64,000 bases of DNA from Polaromonas sp. A23 (GTDB lineage Bacteria; Pseudomonadota; Gammaproteobacteria; Burkholderiales; Burkholderiaceae_C). The position numbers were made by a program, and so were the translations under genes. Below the pieces are notes generated by a model. The model did no database searches. It was given only the letters and a program-made list of their open reading frames with translations, and was not told the DNA's origin. Of this stretch, positions 49,880-56,772 are shown piece after piece. How positions within the stretch are numbered: position 1 is the first letter of the stretch; each line of letters starts with the position of its first letter. The DNA lies in assembly GCF_002001015.1 (NCBI RefSeq), contig NZ_MUNO01000022.1, positions 186,001 through 250,000 on the forward strand, written 5' to 3'.

Positions 49880-49926
49880 CTGAACCTGTCCGGCTCACAG
49901 CCGGCAGTAAAAATCCAGATCGGCTG

Positions 49927-49938
49927 CGTCCTACACGG
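49927..49938 (+). promoter_or_regulatory. Shared 12-nt motif upstream of DUF1328 gene cluster
   Basis: CGTCCTACACGG, identical to 52969-52980 on the other strand. It lies about 131 bases before the DUF1328 start; the other copy lies about 102 bases before csbD. CTGAC follows at similar distance in both. Confidence 0.5.
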
Positions 49939-50068
49939 GGTGCCCATGCTGACCGACAAGGGCATCCGCTGCTCACCGATGAGTCCAACGGACACTGAGA
50001 ACTAACCTTGCATCAGGCGTTTCAATCGAGCGCCGCAAACCGGGCAACGCCCCTGCAAGGAGATTCAC

Positions 50069-50233
50069 ATGCTGCACTATTCCGTTGTGTTCCTCGCGAT
50101 TGCGCTGATTGCCGCGATTTTCGGCTTTGGTGGCATCGCAGCCGGTGCGGTTGAAATTGCAAAGATCCTCTTCTTCATCTTCGCCGTCATGGCAATCGTC
50201 AGCTTCGTGGTTGGCCTGATGAAAAGAACCTGA
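50069..50233 (+). CDS. DUF1328 small membrane protein
   Basis: 54 aa, two transmembrane helices: [20 protein letters not shown], then an [14 protein letters not shown] stretch ending VVGLMKRT. This is the YtjA/DUF1328 pattern. AAGGAGA lies 5-7 bases before ATG. Too short to be seen in a long-frame scan but clearly a gene. Starts the run of small stress and envelope genes to 53 kb. Confidence 0.9.
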   Translation: MLHYSVVFLAIALIAAIFGFGGIAAGAVEIAKILFFIFAVMAIVSFVVGLMKRT

Positions 50234-50307
50234 ATCCACGCCTCCTCCGGTCCATTCAGTCGCGCGCTGCCGACTTCACGCTTTTACCTCTTTCAAAGGA
50301 CCATGAA

Positions 50308-50700
50308 ATGAAAAACCCGCTTTCCAGCACCCACGAAACTTCATCTGGCGCCGGCCATCTGTCGGACCAGTTATTGAACGGCGCGGAAAAAGCCATGGGC
50401 AGCACCCGCGCAATGGCCAATGACACCCTGGACCGTGCAGAAGACAAGGTTCGCAACTTGCGTGGCAACATCGACCCACTGGTTGACAAGCTGGCCAGCC
50501 AGGCCCAAAAGCTCGCACGCCAAAGCATGGACATGGCCTCTGAAGCCAGCGAACGGGCACAACGGTCCCTGCATCGCTACACCGACGCCACCACACGATA
50601 TGTTGCCAATGAACCTGTCAAGTCTGTCCTGATTGCGGCCGCAGTAGGCGCCGCCGTGGCCTTGCTGGTGACAACACTGCGCGACCGCCAGGGTCATTGA
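50308..50700 (+). CDS. DUF883/YqjD-like protein
   Basis: 130 aa. Charged, helical N-terminal two thirds (RAEDKVRNLRGNIDPLVDKL) and a C-terminal membrane helix after NEPVKSVLIAAAVGAAVALLV. Same pattern as the 36651 gene, with the membrane anchor last. First of a second yqjD-yqjE-yqjK-like trio. Confidence 0.75.
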   Translation: MKNPLSSTHETSSGAGHLSDQLLNGAEKAMGSTRAMANDTLDRAEDKVRNLRGNIDPLVDKLASQAQKLARQSMDMASEASERAQRSLHRYTDATTRYVANEPVKSVLIAAAVGAAVALLVTTLRDRQGH

Positions 50701-50731
50701 ACCAGCCCCTTCTTGCCAACACCGGCCTCTG

Positions 50732-51097
50732 ATGCTTCACCCTCTGTTTTCGGTTCTTGTCCGGCATCCTGACCTGGTCGTTGATCACCTGGCGGCGTAC
50801 GGCAGCCTCGTCCACGAGGAGGCTTGCGACGCCGGTGAAGAGCTTCTACAACGGGGGGCGGCGTGGGCGATCGCCATCCTGTGCGCCGTCATGTTCCTGA
50901 TGCTTGGCGGCGTGGCGCTCATGCTTGGATTGCTGTTTGATCAATTTCATTGGGTGCTTGTAGGGATCCCCGCCATCATGCTCGTGGCGTTTGGCCTGGC
51001 GGTCTTCAAAGCCCGGCAATCCACACCCAGTGCCCGCTTTCGGGAACTCAAGGCGCAATTGGACCGTGACGTCCAAGCCTTGCGTGCCGTGAACTGA
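50732..51097 (+). CDS. YqjE-like membrane protein
   Basis: 121 aa. Amphipathic start (VVDHLAAYGSLVHEEACDAG), two transmembrane helices (about 43-68 and 74-93) and a basic C-terminus. Same role and order as the 36160 gene. 31 bases after the DUF883-like gene, 13 before the next. Confidence 0.75.
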   Translation: MLHPLFSVLVRHPDLVVDHLAAYGSLVHEEACDAGEELLQRGAAWAIAILCAVMFLMLGGVALMLGLLFDQFHWVLVGIPAIMLVAFGLAVFKARQSTPSARFRELKAQLDRDVQALRAVN

Positions 51098-51110
51098 GCC
51101 TCGGCTGACC

Positions 51111-51539
51111 ATGGATTCGAGCCACACGCCCTCCATCCAGGACCGACTGAGCCAGACACGGCAAGCCATTGTCCGGCAGATGCGGCATGAAAACCTGGAT
51201 GCTGTCGAGCATGACGAGCAAGATGCCAACGAAAGGGAAATTGACGCTTCGGCCAGCACCTGGCACTTGGCCAAACAGGCCGCTGGCGCCTGGTGGCAGA
51301 ACCATCCCGCGCACCTGGCTGTGACTTTTGCGAAACCTGCGATGCACACGCTTGCAGAAGAACGGCCCTTGAAACTGCTGGGCATTTCTGCAGGCCTGGG
51401 CGCTGCGGTAATAGTCCTGCGGCCCTGGCGACTGATTTCGCTCACGGGCCTGGTACTGGCCGCCCTCAGATCTTCCGAGCTTGCAGGTTTTGCAAATTCA
51501 TTGCTGGGGTCTGACCGCCAGAACAAGCGCTTCCGATGA
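51111..51539 (+). CDS. Hypothetical protein, YqjK position
   Basis: 142 aa. Hydrophilic N-terminal half rich in Gln/Asp/Glu, then hydrophobic segments near residues 85-105 and 108-128 (KLLGISAGLGAAVIVLRPW). Third gene of the trio. No family identified with confidence. Confidence 0.65.
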   Translation: MDSSHTPSIQDRLSQTRQAIVRQMRHENLDAVEHDEQDANEREIDASASTWHLAKQAAGAWWQNHPAHLAVTFAKPAMHTLAEERPLKLLGISAGLGAAVIVLRPWRLISLTGLVLAALRSSELAGFANSLLGSDRQNKRFR

Positions 51540-51633
51540 TTTCCATACGCAAACCGACCGGCGTGGTGCCGTCAGTCGGCCAGCTTCGCAACTCTCAGCA
51601 CCAAAACACAGTTACAAACTTCAAGGAAAAATC

Positions 51634-51948
51634 ATGAAATACGCTCGCGCACTTGCATTTGCCGCCATGGCCGGCATCACCATCATCAGCGCCGGCTGTG
51701 CCGTTACCCGGGGTCAGGAAACTGCTGGCGCCTACATCGATGACGCCGCCATCACCACCGCCGTGAAAGCCAAGTTTGCGGCGGACAAGACGGTGGCCGC
51801 TACCGCCATCAGCGTTGAAACGCTGAACGGCACTGTGCAGCTTTCAGGGTTTGCCAAATCGGCAGCCGAAAAGGCCCAGGCTGAAACCATTGCACGCGAC
51901 ACCAAGAACGTCCGCGCTGTTCGCAACGACATCGTCGTTCGTCCCTGA
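51634..51948 (+). CDS. BON-domain lipoprotein
   Basis: 104 aa from ATG 51634 (AAGGA upstream); a longer in-frame start was rejected. Lipobox IISAGC, so probably a lipoprotein in the outer membrane. One BON domain: DDAAITTAVKAKFAAD, then VETLNGTVQLSGFAKSAAEK. BON proteins such as OsmY guard the envelope under osmotic stress. Followed by a strong terminator hairpin. Confidence 0.88.
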   Translation: MKYARALAFAAMAGITIISAGCAVTRGQETAGAYIDDAAITTAVKAKFAADKTVAATAISVETLNGTVQLSGFAKSAAEKAQAETIARDTKNVRAVRNDIVVRP

Positions 51949-51995
51949 ACCTACTCCGGCGTGAAAGCTGGCTCTGCCGGCGTGAACGCCCGCTC

Positions 51996-52033
51996 ACGGG
52001 GCCTGGCTTTTCTTAAAGCCGGGCCCCGTTTGC
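51996..52033 (+). terminator. Intrinsic terminator after the BON lipoprotein gene
   Basis: Stem ACGGGGCC with GGCCCCGT plus an inner GGCTTT/AAAGCC pairing, followed by TTGCTT. About 48 bases after the stop, same direction. Confidence 0.75.
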
Positions 52034-52100
52034 TTGGCGGATGCAGGGCACACAGACACCAGAGGCCGCCCTCGCCGTCTTCTTTCGGCAAAGGCGGGAC

Positions 52101-52145
52101 AAAAAAAAGTCACTGCCGTGGCCCCTTGAGGCCAGCAGCAGTGAC
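52101..52145 (-). terminator. Intrinsic terminator after the second BON lipoprotein gene
   Basis: On the minus strand: GTCACTGC pairs with GCAGTGAC, inner GGCC with GGCC, followed by a run of eight T. It lies 24 bases after the stop of the gene at 52170, the best terminator in the window. Confidence 0.9.
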
Positions 52146-52169
52146 GCGTGTGGATGGATAAGCGGCTGA

Positions 52170-52625
52170 TCAGCCCGGCGTCACCATCAGTTGGTTGTTC
52201 ACCGAGTTCACACCCTGCACCTGTTTGGCAATGGTTGTGGCCTTGTCTTTGGCCGCGGCATTGGGTGCTGGACCGTTCAAGGTCACCACACCATCCTTGG
52301 TGTCGACATTGATCTTGATGGCGCTGAGATCAGGGTCTTTGGCCAGGCTGCCAGACACTTTCGCGGTAATGGTGACGTCATCAATCTTTTCGCCCATGCT
52401 GGCACCAGCCTGGCTGCCTGCAGCCTGGGCGTCCTTGGAGGCATCTTTCACGGCGTTGCCGGCATCCTTGGCAACCTGCTCGGTTTTGGCAATGCCGGAG
52501 TCGATGGATTGGCCGACAGTTTTACCGTCGTTCTGCTTATTGCAGGCGGTCAGGGCCAGCAACATGGCAGCAGAGCAGGCCAGGGCCAGAAGCGGCCGGC
52601 CAGCCTGAGGGTGTTTGGTCTTCAT
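52170..52625 (-). CDS. BON-domain lipoprotein with Lys/Ala-rich linker
   Basis: 151 aa. Signal with lipobox ALTAC (residues about 24-28), a hydrophilic helical linker (KTEQVAKDAGNAVKDASKDA, then QAAGSQAG) and a BON domain (DDVTITAKVSGSLAKD, VDTKDGVVTLNGPAPN). OsmY-like envelope stress role inferred. 44 bases after csbD, probably one transcript; ends at a strong terminator. Confidence 0.88.
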   Translation of the reverse strand: MKTKHPQAGRPLLALACSAAMLLALTACNKQNDGKTVGQSIDSGIAKTEQVAKDAGNAVKDASKDAQAAGSQAGASMGEKIDDVTITAKVSGSLAKDPDLSAIKINVDTKDGVVTLNGPAPNAAAKDKATTIAKQVQGVNSVNNQLMVTPG

Positions 52626-52669
52626 GGAACTCTCCTTGCTTTGAGATGTGTGGTTGAGATCGCAAACGC

Positions 52670-52867
52670 TCAGATTTTGTCGATCGCTTTCCGGGCGCTG
52701 TCCTTGAGGTTTTCCTTGGCGTCTCCGTAACCCGCCTGGGTTTTACCTTTGAGCTGATCGGCCAGGCCTTCAGTCTCCAGTTTTTCATTGCCCACCACAC
52801 GGCCAGCAACTTCTTTTACTTTGCCGGTGGCCTGGTCTACGCGGCCTTCAACCTGATGTTTGTTCAT
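52670..52867 (-). CDS. CsbD-family stress protein
   Basis: 65 aa from ATG 52865-52867, with AAGGA upstream; an upstream in-frame ATG was rejected. Pattern VEGRVDQATGKVKEVAGRVV and KGKTQAGYGDAKENLKD. CsbD-like proteins are small, disordered, stress-induced proteins of unknown mechanism. First of two genes on the minus strand. Confidence 0.9.
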   Translation of the reverse strand: MNKHQVEGRVDQATGKVKEVAGRVVGNEKLETEGLADQLKGKTQAGYGDAKENLKDSARKAIDKI

Positions 52868-52968
52868 GGTGCTTGTTCCTTTGGAAGGTGATACGGCCTG
52901 GCGCCATGCCAGTCGTAAACTCAATGTAAGCAGCCCGCTTCGGGCCAATCGTCAGTACCCGCGTATTT

Positions 52969-52980
52969 CCGTGTAGGACG
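52969..52980 (-). promoter_or_regulatory. Shared 12-nt motif upstream of csbD
   Basis: CGTCCTACACGG on the minus strand, identical to 49927-49938. About 102 bases upstream of the csbD start. Candidate regulator site or part of a promoter shared by both stress units. Confidence 0.5.
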
Positions 52981-53001
52981 TCAGGCCCTTCACCTGCGGG
53001 C

Positions 53002-53508
53002 TCAAGGGTGGCAGGAGCCGTGCTGCTTTCGGAAAAAGCGCGGCGCCAGCGCGTGCGGATCGGAAAACAAACCCTTTCGCGCGGCCTGAGCCTGCCCCTG
53101 CAGCTTCAGGTACGGCCCGCCCTCGCGACCATAGTGGTAAGACCAGGCGTGGCCCTGGCCGACCATCCATCCGGCGATATCTTCACCGCCGACCCGAACG
53201 CTCGCAACCGCGCGGCCGTAGTCGTCATGGCGCCTGACAGCCAGGGTGACCGTGCGGCGCGCCACCCGGCTGGCCAGGGCAGCGCGCGCGGCCTGGCCGC
53301 CGGCTTGGCAAATCTCTGGCGCATCGATGCCGTCGATGCGGACGGGCACCGGCTTGCCGCCTCCGGCGAGTCGGACCCAGAACGTGTCTCCGTCGGTGAC
53401 ATGTGTCACTTTTCCGCTCTCTGCCCATACCGGACCAGCGCAAGCAGCTATCAAAAATATAGCGAATCGAATCCAGGTGATGGCGATTCCAGCAACTGTT
53501 CTTTTCAT
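53002..53508 (-). CDS. Exported thermonuclease (SNase) family protein
   Basis: 168 aa from ATG 53506-53508. Staphylococcal nuclease fold: VTHVTDGDTFWVRLAGGGKP, VRIDGIDAPEICQ, and DDYGRAVASVRV, giving the usual Asp/Arg/Glu set with RIDGIDAPE and the second arginine in the DDYGR loop. A signal peptide leads (IRFAIFLIAACAGPVWA); its hydrophobic core is encoded by the 3' half of the dispersed palindromic element. Overlaps the DUF429 gene by 4 bases (ATGA), so they are co-transcribed. Confidence 0.85.
   Translation of the reverse strand: MKRTVAGIAITWIRFAIFLIAACAGPVWAESGKVTHVTDGDTFWVRLAGGGKPVPVRIDGIDAPEICQAGGQAARAALASRVARRTVTLAVRRHDDYGRAVASVRVGGEDIAGWMVGQGHAWSYHYGREGGPYLKLQGQAQAARKGLFSDPHALAPRFFRKQHGSCHP
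53434..53463 (+). repeat. Dispersed palindromic element, partial copy in the nuclease signal peptide
   Basis: Only the 3' half: CCAGCGCAAGCAGCTATC followed by AAAAATATAGC. Aligns with the end of copy 1 and supplies the codons of the signal peptide core on the opposite strand. Confidence 0.6.
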
Positions 53509-54338
53509 GCGCTGACAATCCAGCCTTCGAGCGGATCCAGCTCGTCGGGCAGGCCGTAACAGCGGGCGCCGTGCTCGTGCTGTGCCTGTGCCCATGCGGC
53601 CTGCATCAGGCAGAGCACCGCATCCAGGCAGTCGCCGCTGCCATCGTCGACCAGCGTGTCGCGCTGGGCATGGGTGAGCTTCAGGCGCAGGCCCAGCCGG
53701 GTCTGACCCATTTCCAGCGCGGTGATCAGGTCCTTGCGGGCAATCAACCGGTCCGGTGTTTGCTTGAGCTGGTCATCGCTTTTGTAGGGCCGCCTGCCGA
53801 GGATCTCGCGCGCCAGCAGGCCAGGGTAGCCCTCGAGCGCAATGCGCGACAGGTCGCCATCGTGCAAACCCGGCAGGTGCACACCGGCAGCCAGCAAGCG
53901 GGGCGCCCCTGCATGCAGCATGTAAGCCACGGGCGGATTGATCCATTTCATCGACGGGCTGGAACCGGCCGGTTTGTCGGTGGCGCGATGGGCAAACTTC
54001 GCGCCGGCGGGGCGCGCATCGCAAAACGCGGCAAAAGCCTGTCGGATGTCGGCGCGGCTCAATGCTGCGTAATGTGTCATCAGCGCGGGCCAGGCAACAG
54101 GCCAGCCGAGATGCTCCACCAGTTCCCGCGGCAGGCCGAATGGAAAATCGAAAGCGCCCAGCCAGCCGGCAGGCTGGCGCAGCCAGGCCTCGAAGGCGTC
54201 CAGCGATTCGAAACGCTCCAGCTTCGCCAGCTGAACGCGCCCGTTTCGGCTGGTGCCGCAGGCCAGGACAATGGGTTTCCTGCGTGTCGGGGCGCTGGAA
54301 AAATCGCATCCGACCAGTAAAGGCGTCTCAGGCGTCAT
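53505..54338 (-). CDS. DUF429 domain-containing protein
   Basis: 277 aa. RNase H-like fold family: GCDFSSAPTRRKPIVLACG at the start (Asp, Ser), DFPFGLPRELVEHLG in the middle, the YPGLLAREILGRRPYKSD motif, and a C-terminal DDGSGDCLDAVLCLMQAAW with acidic residues that could form a nuclease-type site. Function unknown. Its stop overlaps the SNase start, so the pair may work together. Confidence 0.8.
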   Translation of the reverse strand: MTPETPLLVGCDFSSAPTRRKPIVLACGTSRNGRVQLAKLERFESLDAFEAWLRQPAGWLGAFDFPFGLPRELVEHLGWPVAWPALMTHYAALSRADIRQAFAAFCDARPAGAKFAHRATDKPAGSSPSMKWINPPVAYMLHAGAPRLLAAGVHLPGLHDGDLSRIALEGYPGLLAREILGRRPYKSDDQLKQTPDRLIARKDLITALEMGQTRLGLRLKLTHAQRDTLVDDGSGDCLDAVLCLMQAAWAQAQHEHGARCYGLPDELDPLEGWIVSA

Positions 54339-54353
54339 ACGGATATTTTGAGA

Positions 54354-55235
54354 TCAGCCCAGCGCCAGCGCCATCACGCCTGCGGCAATCAGAGCCGCGC
54401 CCAGCAGCCGCTGCAGTCGGTCGCCTTCGCCCAGCAGGTGCCCGCCGATCAATGCGGCAAACAGCATGGAGACTTCGCGCGCCGGCGCCACATGCGAGAG
54501 CGGCGCCACCTGCATGGCATACAGCACCAGCACATAGGAGACCGGGCTGATGGCACCGACCATCAACGCGTACTTCCACTGCTGGCGCCACATCGCGGCT
54601 GCGGCCGGCCTGTCGCGCAGCACAGCAGGCGCAAGCAAGGCCACCCGCACAAAATTGCCCAGGTAGTCAACGAGGATGGGCGACATCAGCAGGAACCTCA
54701 CGCCGTACCCGTCCACCACGGTATAGCTGGCAATGAAGGCGCCTGTGAGCAGGCCGTAGGCCATACCCTTGTGCACGCGGCGGCGCTGCGCCGGGTCATG
54801 TGCCGCACGCAGCAGGCCAGGCCCGCCCGCAATCAGAAACACGCCGCCCACCACACCGGCAATGCCCGCCACGCCCATGGCGGAAATCTGCTCACCCAGC
54901 AAGGTGATCGCCACCAGTGAAGACAGCAGTGGCCCGGAGCCGCGCGCCAACGGATAAACCACGGTCAGATCGGCTTTGCGGTAGCCGCGCAGCAGGACGA
55001 CGTAATACAGCACGTGCAGCACGCCGCTGACTGTAACGACGGTCCATTCGGCCCAGCCCCAGCCGGGCAACACGCCCCAGCTGGCCCACAGGCCAACCGG
55101 TGCCCAGACAACCATCATCACCACGCTGGTGAAAAAGGCAAAGCGGGCATCGCCCCCCGCCTTTTTGGCGGCAATGTTCCAGCTGGCGTGAATCAGGCCG
55201 GCAAGAATGATCAGGGCGAGAGCGGAAAGAGGCAC
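54354..55235 (-). CDS. EamA/DMT-family transporter
   Basis: 293 aa, ten transmembrane helices in two EamA repeats (about 1-140 and 150-293). Marks: LAGLIHASWNIAAKKAG, VVYPLARGSGPLLSSLVAI, and a repeat with VSYVLVLYAMQVAPLSHVAP. Drug/metabolite transporter of the inner membrane; substrate unknown. 15 bases before the DUF429 gene, possibly the same transcript. Confidence 0.88.
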   Translation of the reverse strand: MPLSALALIILAGLIHASWNIAAKKAGGDARFAFFTSVVMMVVWAPVGLWASWGVLPGWGWAEWTVVTVSGVLHVLYYVVLLRGYRKADLTVVYPLARGSGPLLSSLVAITLLGEQISAMGVAGIAGVVGGVFLIAGGPGLLRAAHDPAQRRRVHKGMAYGLLTGAFIASYTVVDGYGVRFLLMSPILVDYLGNFVRVALLAPAVLRDRPAAAAMWRQQWKYALMVGAISPVSYVLVLYAMQVAPLSHVAPAREVSMLFAALIGGHLLGEGDRLQRLLGAALIAAGVMALALG

Positions 55236-55292
55236 CGGTTAAACCGATACAGCGAGGCCACGATGCAGCTTGAAGCTTTTCCTTACCAGCCA

Positions 55293-55466
55293 GGGCCGCA
55301 GAACCGGCTTTGCCGGGCCGCAAGGCGCAGCGGCCCCCTCGGGGCTGGAGCCTGCGGCTCCAAAGCTGCTTGAGCAGCTTTGGACAGGCACCAGAAGCGA
55401 AGCCTCTGGCGAGCGGCGGCCTGCAAGGTGCAGCGACCCGTGAAACGGCGGAGCGTGGGGGCTCAC
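55293..55466 (-). repeat. 3'-end repeat family B, copy 1 (after the BLUF gene)
   Basis: Begins at the BLUF stop codon. Shares with 58627-58716 the blocks GGCCGCAGAACCGGCTTTGC, CCGGGCCGCAAGGCGCAGCG and CCCCCTCGGGG, plus a terminal GTGGGGGC. This copy carries about 85 extra bases with perfect or near-perfect hairpins such as GGAGCCTGCGGCTCC and AAAGCTGCTTGAGCAGCTTT. Confidence 0.8.
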
Positions 55467-55888
55467 GTCCTTCCGCAGATGGCAGCCGTGGCCATCAGGT
55501 CTTCCAGCAGGGCCAGCGACACCTTGCCCGAAACGGCGTAGGGGTCGAGTTCGGCCTTCTCGGAATACTTGAGCAGGATCGATGCGTTGACCTTGGCCAC
55601 GTTAACCTGGCCCATGGTCCAGCCGCCAAAACGGCGCTCAGTGATTTCTTCGTAGTGCAGCAGCACCACGTCCTTGTGGCGCGGGTCTTTCTGGATGTGG
55701 CCATACAGGTCGCTGACCTGGTCGCGACCACCTTCCAGCGCTTGCAGGAAAATGCCGCCGCCGTAACAGAGGATACCGGTGATCCCCATGGCCGGGTTGT
55801 GGCTGCGCGACTGGGCCAGGATGGCCTCGGTGACTTCACTGGAAGCGGGGTTGGCCGAACGGCTGGCGTAAAGAAGGCGTACCAACAT
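55463..55888 (-). CDS. BLUF-domain blue-light sensor protein
   Basis: 141 aa, BLUF domain only. Key residues are in place: Y7 (LLYASR), N31 (HNPAMGITGIL), Q49 (IFLQALEGG) and W90/M92 (GGWTMG). Flavin-binding photoreceptor that would signal by contact with a partner. 9 bases after folE and likely on its transcript, so FAD-linked sensing and GTP cyclohydrolase are expressed together. No EAL or other output domain attached. Confidence 0.93.
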   Translation of the reverse strand: MLVRLLYASRSANPASSEVTEAILAQSRSHNPAMGITGILCYGGGIFLQALEGGRDQVSDLYGHIQKDPRHKDVVLLHYEEITERRFGGWTMGQVNVAKVNASILLKYSEKAELDPYAVSGKVSLALLEDLMATAAICGRT

Positions 55889-55897
55889 GAGAATTCC

Positions 55898-56629
55898 TTA
55901 GCTGCTGCTCTTTTTGGGAATGAGGGATAAAAACTCGCGGCGCAAATTGGGGTCTTTGAGGAAGACGCCGCGCATGACGGAGTTGATCATCTTGCTGTCC
56001 AGGTCCTTCACGCCGCGCCAGCCCATGCAGTAGTGGCTGGCCTCCATGACGATGGCCAGGCCGTCGGGCCGGGTTTTTTCCTGGATCAGGTCGGCCAGCT
56101 GTACCACGGCTTCTTCCTGGATCTGCGGCCGGCCCATGATCCACTCGGCCAGACGCGCGTATTTCGACAGGCCGATGACATTGGTGTGTTCGTTGGGCAT
56201 CACGCCAATCCAGAGCTGCCCGATCACCGGACAGAAATGGTGCGAGCAGGCACTGCGCACCGTGATCGGCCCGACGATGATCAGCTCGTTGAGGCGCTCG
56301 GCGTTGGGGAACTCGGTGATGGTGGGGGCGCTGACGTAGCGCCCCTTGAAGACCTCGTTGAGGTACATCTTGGCGACGCGGCGCGCGGTGTTCTGGGTGT
56401 TGTGGTCGGTCTCGGTGTCAATCACCAGGCTGTCCAGCACGCCCTGCATCTTGATTTCCACCTCGTCGAGCAGTTTTTCCAGCTCGCCCGGCTGGATGAA
56501 CTCGGCGATGTTGTCGTTGGCATTGAAGCGTTTTTTCGCCAATGCGAGGCGTTCGCGGATCTTCACGGAGACCGGCGTTCCTTCGTCAATAACCAGCGGG
56601 GTGTCAGGCGTATTGGATTTCATAAGCAT
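55898..56629 (-). CDS. folE: GTP cyclohydrolase I
   Basis: 243 aa. Opens GTP to dihydroneopterin triphosphate, first step of folate synthesis. Marks: zinc ligands in SACSHHFCPVIGQLWIGV, GLSKYARLAEWIMGRPQIQE and ASHYCMGWRGVKD. An in-frame ATG two codons downstream (MKSNTPD) may be the true start. nudB nearby acts on its product. The intergenic region upstream contains a dispersed element copy. Confidence 0.96.
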   Translation of the reverse strand: MLMKSNTPDTPLVIDEGTPVSVKIRERLALAKKRFNANDNIAEFIQPGELEKLLDEVEIKMQGVLDSLVIDTETDHNTQNTARRVAKMYLNEVFKGRYVSAPTITEFPNAERLNELIIVGPITVRSACSHHFCPVIGQLWIGVMPNEHTNVIGLSKYARLAEWIMGRPQIQEEAVVQLADLIQEKTRPDGLAIVMEASHYCMGWRGVKDLDSKMINSVMRGVFLKDPNLRREFLSLIPKKSSS

Positions 56630-56682
56630 GGCCAGATGTTACCAGCCCGACCAAAAGGAGCGATGTCCCATTTTTACACAGG

Positions 56683-56736
56683 TTTTAGGCCTCCAGCCCT
56701 TGATGGACGGGCGAAGATAGCTATGAATTCAGGAGC
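56683..56736 (+). repeat. Dispersed palindromic element, copy 5
   Basis: Between folE and clsB. TTTTAGGCCTCCAGCCCTTG, then ACGGGCGAAGA, then TAGCTATGAATTCAGGAGC. Aligns with copies 1 and 2 column by column. Confidence 0.75.
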
Positions 56737-56772
56737 AAATCCCGTTCCCACGGCATGCCGGCCCGCCCCGAA

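Noticed and set aside
49896..49915. Hairpin CCGGC-tcaca-GCCGG after the kinase gene as terminator
   Set aside because: It is followed by an A-run rather than T-run on the coding strand; termination not supported.
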